Part shown: positions 58,826 through 64,000 of the stretch, piece by piece
Numbering within the stretch: position 1 is the stretch's first letter
How the letters are laid out: each line of letters opens with the position of its first letter
NCBI GenBank assembly: GCA_018667335.1
Contig: JABIVD010000032.1
Location: 1 to 64,000 of the forward strand
DNA length: 64,000 nucleotides
Origin: Rhodospirillaceae bacterium
GTDB taxonomy: Bacteria > Pseudomonadota > Alphaproteobacteria > UBA6615
Direction: 5' to 3'
Translations under genes and position numbers: made by a program
The notes under the pieces: model-generated
Databases searched by the model: none
Seen by the model: the letters and a program-made list of their open reading frames with translations, nothing else
What the model was told of the DNA's origin: nothing

Positions 58826-60052
58826 TTATTGTCCAAATTGCCCGCGCGCATCGCGCAACATGCGGCGCCCGATGAGGGTCATGGCCGCGGCACCGGCAAG
58901 GGAACCGACACCGATCGTTGCGAACCCCAAAAACCAGGCCGTCTGCGATGTTTGTCCGCCGGCAGCGTCCAGCGTCAATCCGACCGCGAGTGGACCCAGA
59001 AAGCCCGCGGTGAAGCCGAACAGGGAATGCACCGCCAGGGTCAACCCTCGATAGCCGGGCTCGGCGGCTTGTGTCGCACCGGCGGTGAGCGATCCGGAGT
59101 CGCCCATGATCAGGCCGCTATAGACAAAGAACAGGACAACCACGACCGGGAAGGGCAGGCCCGGGCTCAGGCCCATCAGGAGCGCGGCTAAAAATGACGA
59201 CAGCATGGCCAGTCGGACGACCCGGCGGCGTCCATACCGCTCGCACAGCTCATTCCCGCCCAGACTGGCGGCAACGGCGGCGAGATTGGCCAGCGCGGCA
59301 ATGACCGCCGCCTCTGCGTTCGCCGCGCCGCCGCTTTTCTCGCTGGCGAAGACGAGGAAGGCGACGATCCAGCCTCGCAGCGCAAACAGCTCCCAGGAGT
59401 GACCCGCGTAGCCGAGGACGTAGGCCATCGCCTCCCGGTTGCGCAGCACCGGGCGAAAATCGAACGTGCGGGTCGGCGGGCGTTCCTCGTCAAGCGGGGG
59501 GCGTGGACTCAATAATGTAAGGACGATGACCGCACCCAGGATCGGTCCGATCGCAGCGACCGAGAACGCCCATGGCCAGCCGAACACCGCCCCGATCACG
59601 CCGTTCATTGCAAAAGACAGGGCCGCGCCGACTGAAAACCCGGCGGTGTAGATCGCAATGCCGCGCGACGGCACGGGCGCGGGGAGGCGGTCGGTCAAAA
59701 CCTTGAGGCCGGTCATGTAGGTACCGCCGACACCTGCACCCTGAATGGCATTCCAGAACAGGGCCGACCAGAAACCGTCGGCAAGCAGCGCGAATCCGGC
59801 CAGGCCCGATGCAGATATCAGAAGGCAGGCCAGATAGATTCGTCGCGAATCGATCCTGTCGGTCCACGGCACAATGACGCCGACCGCGGCGACGTAGCCC
59901 GCGAAATAGATGCCGCCGATCCAGCCGGCCTGTGTGTTCGTCAATGCCCAGCTGTCCTGAAGCGGAATCAGAAGGGCTGGAAATGCCGCAAAACCGGTCA
60001 TGCTGACCACATGGGCAGCGAACATTGTGGTGATGATCAGGCGGGCGGACAT
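58826..60052 (-). CDS. MFS transporter
   Basis: A 408-aa major facilitator protein with 12 hydrophobic segments. It has the short loop 'WTDRIDSRRIYLACLL' after helix 2 (motif A region) and 'ELCERYGRRRVVRLAML' after helix 8. The N-terminal 'MSARLIITTMFAAHVVSMTG' begins in helix 1. No substrate is evident. It is on the same strand as coxG (77-nt gap), so it might be co-expressed with the cox genes, and it diverges from the Mrp operon. Confidence 0.85.
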   Translation of the reverse strand: MSARLIITTMFAAHVVSMTGFAAFPALLIPLQDSWALTNTQAGWIGGIYFAGYVAAVGVIVPWTDRIDSRRIYLACLLISASGLAGFALLADGFWSALFWNAIQGAGVGGTYMTGLKVLTDRLPAPVPSRGIAIYTAGFSVGAALSFAMNGVIGAVFGWPWAFSVAAIGPILGAVIVLTLLSPRPPLDEERPPTRTFDFRPVLRNREAMAYVLGYAGHSWELFALRGWIVAFLVFASEKSGGAANAEAAVIAALANLAAVAASLGGNELCERYGRRRVVRLAMLSSFLAALLMGLSPGLPFPVVVVLFFVYSGLIMGDSGSLTAGATQAAEPGYRGLTLAVHSLFGFTAGFLGPLAVGLTLDAAGGQTSQTAWFLGFATIGVGSLAGAAAMTLIGRRMLRDARGQFGQ

Positions 60053-60092
60053 AACCGTTCCTTACACTTAAGGCGGGGCGTCCCGAAAGGGT

Positions 60093-60178
60093 TTGGCCGT
60101 CTCACATTCGATTGTGACGGCGGGTGTCTTGCACGGCCAAGACGGGAATAGTATGACCGCTTACCATAAGGGAAGCGG
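60093..60178. promoter_or_regulatory. Nested inverted repeats in the MFS-Mrp spacer
   Basis: The outer repeat is TTGGCCGT (60093-60100) / ACGGCCAA (60133-60140). Inside it lies TCACA-N6-TGTGA (60102-60117). A third repeat, CCGCTT (60157-60162) / AAGCGG (60173-60178), follows. The cluster is in the 203-bp spacer 80-160 bp before the Mrp operon and just upstream of the MFS start. Operator or leader structure is inference. Confidence 0.4.
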
Positions 60179-60255
60179 ACGCAGGAATTGGGACCAACCC
60201 GATCCTGTCTGGTGTGAACCACCGGACGCTTTCGAGGAGGTTTGAGGGGCGTCAG

Positions 60256-60741
60256 GTGCTGTACTTCGCAAGCGCAGTCATCATTACCTATTTTTTTTGG
60301 CTGGTCCTGTCGGGCCACTACACGCTGTTGCTGATGGTCATTGGCGCGGTGAGCTCGCTGCTTGTCGTGATGCTGGCGTCGCGCATGGCCGTGGTCGATC
60401 GTGAGGGACATCCGATTGATCTCGTCGGGCGCGCGATCTGGTTTTGGCCCTGGCTGGTCTGGCAGATCGTGAAATCCGGCATCGATGTCTCGCGGATCAT
60501 TCTTTCCCCGTCCTTGCCGATCAGCCCGACGCTGATCAACGTCCGTGCAACCCAGAAATCCGCTGTCGGCCTGGTGACCTATGCCAACTCGATCACGCTG
60601 ACGCCGGGCACCGTTTCGGTTGAGGTTGAGGGCGACGAGATTACTGTTCACGCAATTACATATGCCGGCGCCCAGGATCTTGCCGAAGGCGATATGGACC
60701 GGACGGTCTCGCGGTTCGAAGGCGGGAGGCGCGCGCAATGA
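60256..60741 (+). CDS. mrpE: Na+/H+ antiporter subunit E (MrpE/MnhE)
   Basis: A 161-aa membrane protein with two N-terminal helices ('LYFASAVIITYFFWLVLSG' and LLLMVIGAVSSLLVVML). The hydrophilic C-terminal domain has 'SPTLINVRATQKSAVGLVTY', ANSITLTPGTVSVEVEG and 'ITVHAITYAGAQDL', all typical of MnhE. The start GTG 60256 follows GAGGGG by 6 nt; a GTG at 60214 is an alternative that adds 14 hydrophilic residues. It heads the operon and its stop overlaps mrpF (ATGA). Confidence 0.88.
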   Translation: MLYFASAVIITYFFWLVLSGHYTLLLMVIGAVSSLLVVMLASRMAVVDREGHPIDLVGRAIWFWPWLVWQIVKSGIDVSRIILSPSLPISPTLINVRATQKSAVGLVTYANSITLTPGTVSVEVEGDEITVHAITYAGAQDLAEGDMDRTVSRFEGGRRAQ

Positions 60742-61016
60742 TGTTCTTTGCCGCAACGATTGCCGTCCTGGTCAGCCTCGGGCTGGCGCTGGTGCGGGCC
60801 TTGCTTGGCCCGACGCTGTTCGACAGGGTTCTGGCGGGCAACACCATCGGCACGCTTGCAGTGCTGACCCTGGCCCTGATCGGTTTTGTGACCGGCCGTC
60901 CCGAATTTCTTGATATCGCGATTCTCTACACGCTCCTGAATCTGATCGGGACGATCGCTGTGTTGCGCTACTTCAAGCTGAGCGAGCCGGTCGTCCCGGC
61001 GGCGCCCGAGGAGTAG
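60738..61016 (+). CDS. mrpF: Na+/H+ antiporter subunit F (MrpF/MnhF)
   Basis: A 92-aa, three-helix protein. The family stretch 'GPTLFDRVLAGNTIGTLAV' and 'GRPEFLDIAILYTLLNLIGT' is present. It overlaps mrpE by 4 nt, and mrpG starts 3 nt after it. In Mrp complexes MrpF contributes to the cation path next to MrpG. Confidence 0.9.
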   Translation: MMFFAATIAVLVSLGLALVRALLGPTLFDRVLAGNTIGTLAVLTLALIGFVTGRPEFLDIAILYTLLNLIGTIAVLRYFKLSEPVVPAAPEE

Positions 61017-61019
61017 GCA

Positions 61020-61373
61020 ATGGAACAGATCATCGACATCGTGAGCTGGGTTTTTCTGATCGCGGGCGGATTGTTCTGCGTCATCGGGACCGTGGGCATG
61101 ATGCGCATGCCCGATATGTTTACCCGCCTGCATGCCGCGTCGATCGTCGACACGCTGGGCATGGGCTTTCTCATTGTCGGCATGGTGCTGCAAGCCGGGT
61201 TCACGCTGGTCGCCGCCAAGCTGATCATTATCGCGGCCCTGATTTTGCTGACGTCGCCGGTTGCGACCCACGCGTTGGCGCAGGCCGCTTTGCACGCCGG
61301 GCTACGCCCGAAGCTCGACCATGACGAGACGGGTGGTCATATCGCCGGGGAGGACGCGTCATCGAACTCGTGA
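61020..61373 (+). CDS. mrpG: Na+/H+ antiporter subunit G (MrpG/MnhG)
   Basis: A 117-aa, three-helix protein. Landmarks are 'LFCVIGTVGMMRMPDMFTRL' (the R-x-P-D signature), HAASIVDTLGMGFLIVG and 'TSPVATHALAQAALHAG'. GAGGAG precedes the ATG. The stop overlaps the next gene (GTGATG). Confidence 0.92.
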   Translation: MEQIIDIVSWVFLIAGGLFCVIGTVGMMRMPDMFTRLHAASIVDTLGMGFLIVGMVLQAGFTLVAAKLIIIAALILLTSPVATHALAQAALHAGLRPKLDHDETGGHIAGEDASSNS

Positions 61374-61930
61374 TGAACACGGTTCTGTTGCTGTTCATGG
61401 TCGTCGTCGTGATCGGGATCATCCGTGCGCACAATTTGTTTTCCGTGGTGATCCTGGGCGGTGCCTACAGCTTCCTGCTGGCCACCGTCATGGTGGTCCT
61501 CGATGCGGTCGACGTGGCGATGACCGAGGCCGCGGTTGGTGCCGGTATGTCGACGGTCCTGTTGCTGGCCGTTCTGCATCTGACCCGGACGCGCGAAGCG
61601 CCGCTGCGCCATGCGCCGGCGATCCCGTTGCTGGTTTGCCTGCTGACCGGCAGCGCCCTGGTTTACGCCACTGTCGACTTGCCGCCATTCGGTCTGGCCG
61701 ACAATCCGCAGAACCAGCATGTCGCGCCGTATTATTTGGACAACGCTGAGAAAGAGACCAAGTCTCCGAACGTCGTGACGGCGGTCCTGGCCAGCTATCG
61801 CGGCTTTGATACGCTGGGTGAGGTGACGGTTATTTTCACCGCCGGGATCGGCGTGCTGATCCTGCTCTCGCGCCGCCGACGGCGCGAAATGATCGTTGTG
61901 GACGAGGGGCGCTCAAAACATGATGCGTGA
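61370..61930 (+). CDS. DUF4040 / MbhD-MbhE-type subunit (MrpA C-terminal equivalent)
   Basis: A 186-aa membrane protein. Residues 1-75 match the MbhD/DUF4040 unit ('NLFSVVILGGAYSFLLATVM', DAVDVAMTEAAVGAGMSTVLLL). The C-terminal part matches the MbhE-like region ('SPNVVTAVLASYRGFDTLGE', VTVIFTAGIGVLILLSRRRR). In Bacillus-type Mrp these parts are the C-terminus of MrpA. Here they form a separate protein, as in archaeal Mbh-type and some alphaproteobacterial operons. The start GTG 61370 or ATG 61373 overlaps mrpG. Confidence 0.85.
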   Translation: MMNTVLLLFMVVVVIGIIRAHNLFSVVILGGAYSFLLATVMVVLDAVDVAMTEAAVGAGMSTVLLLAVLHLTRTREAPLRHAPAIPLLVCLLTGSALVYATVDLPPFGLADNPQNQHVAPYYLDNAEKETKSPNVVTAVLASYRGFDTLGEVTVIFTAGIGVLILLSRRRRREMIVVDEGRSKHDA

Positions 61931-62366
61931 CACCGTCATCCTGCGCGTCGTCGTGAAGCTGCTCCTGCCGGCGATCCTGATTTTTGCGCTCTATGTCCAG
62001 TTCCATGGGGACTACGGCCCCGGCGGCGGCTTCCAGGCCGGCGTGGCCGCAGCTGCGGCGATCATCCTGTACGGCATGGTGTTCGGCATCGACGAGGCCA
62101 AGAAGGTGGTGCCGCGGCGGATCGTCAACACGATGATTCCGCTCGGCGTATTGATCTTCGCGGGCACCGGTGTTGCGAGCCTTTTGCTCGGCGAGAATTA
62201 CCTCGACTATTCACCCCTCGGCAGCAAGCCGGTGAAGGGCCAGCATCTCGGAATTCTGATCGTTGAGGCGGGCGTTTTCATCACGGTTGCATCGACCATG
62301 CTGGCAATTTTCTATGTGTTCGGCGGCCGCGCAGATGAAGCCGACGAAAAGGGAGGCGAGGGATGA
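61920..62366 (+). CDS. mrpB: Na+/H+ antiporter subunit B (MrpB/MnhB)
   Basis: A 148-aa protein with four helices. The motif 'QFHGDYGPGGGFQAGVAAAA' is diagnostic for MnhB, and 'LGILIVEAGVFITVASTMLA' is the last helix. The ATG lies 11 nt inside the end of the preceding gene. The stop overlaps mrpC (ATGA). Confidence 0.92.
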   Translation: MMRDTVILRVVVKLLLPAILIFALYVQFHGDYGPGGGFQAGVAAAAAIILYGMVFGIDEAKKVVPRRIVNTMIPLGVLIFAGTGVASLLLGENYLDYSPLGSKPVKGQHLGILIVEAGVFITVASTMLAIFYVFGGRADEADEKGGEG

Positions 62367-62716
62367 CCGAAATCCTCGCGGACCTGAATTACTGGGTCAC
62401 GATCTTCCTGATGATCGGCGGCCTCTACATCATCACGGCCCACGGCAACATGATCAAAAAGCTGGTTGGCCTGGGGATTTTCCAGACGTCGGTCTATCTG
62501 CTGTTTCTCTCGCCAGGCAAGGTCCTCGGCGGCACGGCACCGATCATCGCGCCGGGATTTGAACTCTATTCGAACCCGCTGCCCCATGTTCTGATTCTCA
62601 CCGCGATCGTGGTCGGTGTCGCGACCATCGCGCTCGGGCTCGCGCTCGTTGTCCGGATCCACGAGGCCTATGGCACGATCGAGGATGACGAAGTCCAAGA
62701 GATGGAGGCCGACTGA
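62363..62716 (+). CDS. mrpC: Na+/H+ antiporter subunit C (MrpC/MnhC, NuoK-like)
   Basis: A 117-aa, three-helix NuoK homologue. 'LMIGGLYIITAHGNMIKKLV', GLGIFQTSVYLLFLSPGKV and 'LPHVLILTAIVVGVATIALG' are the family features. Its stop TGA shares its last base with the mrpD ATG. Confidence 0.92.
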   Translation: MTEILADLNYWVTIFLMIGGLYIITAHGNMIKKLVGLGIFQTSVYLLFLSPGKVLGGTAPIIAPGFELYSNPLPHVLILTAIVVGVATIALGLALVVRIHEAYGTIEDDEVQEMEAD

Positions 62717-64000
62717 TGCTCGCACAGCATTTGCCCGCCCTCCAGGTCGTTATCCCGCTGCTGGCCGCGCCGCTATGCGCGTTGTTCCGGCGCGGATTCA
62801 TTGGCTGGTTGATTGCGGTCGCCGCGACGTGGCTGGCCTTCGCGGCTGCTATCGGCCTCCTGTTCAGGGTTCTCAATGAGGGCGTGATCTCCTATGCCAT
62901 GGGCGGCTGGGCGCCGCCGATCGGCATCGAGTATCGGGTCGACCTGATCAACGTGTTCGTGTTGGTCGTGGTCTCGGGCGTGGGGTCCGTGATTATCCCC
63001 TTCGCGCGGACCGGCACGGCGGCGCGCTTCAACGATACGGATCAGGCCTGGTTCTACGCCATGTATCTCCTGGCGCTGACGGGGTTGCTCGGCGTCACGA
63101 TCACGGGCGATGCGTTCAACATCTTCGTGTTCCTCGAGATATCCTCGCTTGCCAGCTATGTGATGATCGCCATGGGCCGCGATCGCCGCGCCCTGACGGC
63201 GGCCTACCAGTATCTGATCATGGGCACGGTCGGCGCGACCTTCATCGTGATCGGGATCGGTTTGCTCTGGGCCATGACGGGCACGCTGAACCTGGCCGAC
63301 CTGGCCCAGCGGATTCCGGAAATCAACGACACGCGCCCGGTGCTTGCGGCGCTGGCCTTCCTGACGGTTGGAATTTCGCTGAAGCTGGCCCTGTTCCCGC
63401 TGCATCTCTGGCTGCCGAACGCGTATGCGTATGCGCCGGCTGTGACGAGCGCATTTCTCGCCGGGACGGCGACGAAGGTGGCGATCTATCTGTTCCTGCG
63501 GTTTTTCTACACGGTGTTCGGTGGCGGTGGATTCTTCGAATCGACGCCGTTGCCGGAGATGTTCCTGGTCTTGTCGGTCGTGGCGATGTTCGCAGCGTCG
63601 ACCGTTGCTGTATTCCAGGACGATGTGAAGCGCATGTTTGCCTATTCGAGCGTCGCCCAAATCGGCCTGATCACGCTCGGCATCAGCTATGTGTCCGAGA
63701 CCGGCCTGACCGGCGCGATGACCCATCTGTTCAACCACGCGATCATCAAGGCCGGTATCTTCATGTTGCTGGGTGGAGTCATGTTCCGCATGGCCTCGGT
63801 CAAGCTTGAAGACATGGCCGGCATCGGCCGGAAGATGCCGTTCACGATGGCCGGGATCGTGATCCTCGGGCTTGCGCTGATCGGCACGCCCGGCACGTCG
63901 GGATTCATCTCGAAATGGTGGATTGTACTGGCGGCGCTGGAGAAGGATCAGTGGTGGCTGGTTGCGCTCATCCTGCTCGCCTCGCTGATCACCATGCTTT
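62716..64000 (+). CDS. mrpD: Proton-conducting antiporter subunit D (MrpD/MnhD, NuoN/NuoM-like), cut by the window end
   Basis: The frame is open from ATG 62716 to the window edge, 428 codons. It is a polytopic NuoL/M/N homologue: 'EYRVDLINVFVLVVVSGVGS', FNIFVFLEISSLASYVMIA (the conserved TM5 Glu), LKLALFPLHLWLPNAYAYAP (TM7-8 Lys/His), FAYSSVAQIGLITLGI and HLFNHAIIKAGIFMLLGG. This subunit carries the proton channel. Further D-type subunits may follow outside the window. Confidence 0.92.
   Translation, partial: MLAQHLPALQVVIPLLAAPLCALFRRGFIGWLIAVAATWLAFAAAIGLLFRVLNEGVISYAMGGWAPPIGIEYRVDLINVFVLVVVSGVGSVIIPFARTGTAARFNDTDQAWFYAMYLLALTGLLGVTITGDAFNIFVFLEISSLASYVMIAMGRDRRALTAAYQYLIMGTVGATFIVIGIGLLWAMTGTLNLADLAQRIPEINDTRPVLAALAFLTVGISLKLALFPLHLWLPNAYAYAPAVTSAFLAGTATKVAIYLFLRFFYTVFGGGGFFESTPLPEMFLVLSVVAMFAASTVAVFQDDVKRMFAYSSVAQIGLITLGISYVSETGLTGAMTHLFNHAIIKAGIFMLLGGVMFRMASVKLEDMAGIGRKMPFTMAGIVILGLALIGTPGTSGFISKWWIVLAALEKDQWWLVALILLASLITML

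Noticed and set aside
60102-60117. TCACA-N6-TGTGA as a CRP site
   Set aside because: CRP sites read TGTGA-N6-TCACA; the half sites here are in the opposite order. It was kept only as an inverted repeat.
1-64000. tRNA, rRNA or tmRNA genes
   Set aside because: No cloverleaf-like or conserved rRNA segment was recognised by eye in any spacer; an automated scan could not be run.

Overview
The window is about 63 % GC, densely coded chromosomal DNA. Gene content points to an alphaproteobacterium of Rhodospirillales or marine type: TRAP transporters, form II Cox-type molybdenum hydroxylase, a CyaC-like 2Fe-2S adenylate cyclase, an Mrp antiporter, FNR/FixK-type boxes and the short alphaproteobacterial palindromic repeat. 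This is inference from gene families; no rRNA or marker gene is present.

Region 1 (1-17.7 kb) is a catabolic island. It opens with the right end of an IS3-family element that stops 16 bp before the start of a TRAP gene set (SBP, small and large permease). Then come a NodB-type deacetylase, a GhrA-like hydroxyacid dehydrogenase, a MhpD-like hydratase, a secreted trypsin-like protease and a nitroreductase. A leftward block follows (SMP-30 lactonase, BKACE enzyme, GNAT, DapA-like aldolase), then a rightward block (amidohydrolase, FAH-family hydrolase, tandem acyl-CoA dehydrogenases, MBL hydrolase). Lactonase, aldolase, BKACE, hydratase and FAH enzymes together suggest uptake and breakdown of an organic acid of unknown identity. 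The first of the two acyl-CoA dehydrogenases has an in-frame TAG that removes its catalytic glutamate. A good FNR/FixK box lies upstream of it.

Region 2 (17.9-31.7 kb) is one gene for a 4,574-residue, very Asp-rich surface or secreted protein. In order it has N-terminal RTX repeats, a Gly/Ser/His/Lys linker, VCBS and cadherin-like/tandem-95 repeats, and a C-terminal type I secretion region. Three seven-bladed FG-GAP beta-propellers each sit at the same point inside a cadherin-like repeat. This nested architecture is the most striking thing in the window.

Region 3 (31.7-47 kb) carries a GST, an acyl-CoA ligase / SDR / esterase set, an MFE-2-like SDR, a TauE permease, a Gld-type ABC cassette (ATPase, permease, GldG-like, DUF4340), another SDR, a SapC-family protein and a membrane adenylate cyclase with haem-type anchor and ferredoxin domain.

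Region 4 (47-60 kb) has a TPR lipoprotein-sized secreted protein, an isolated FlgC-like gene flanked by two secreted Sel1 proteins, then a complete leftward form II cox cluster (coxG, coxS-L-M, MoxR, CoxE, two XdhC parts, MoeA/MobA-like fusion) preceded by an MFS transporter. Region 5 (60.2 kb to the edge) is an Mrp/Mbh-type cation/proton antiporter operon cut by the window end.

All assignments are from reading the sequence; no database search was possible.
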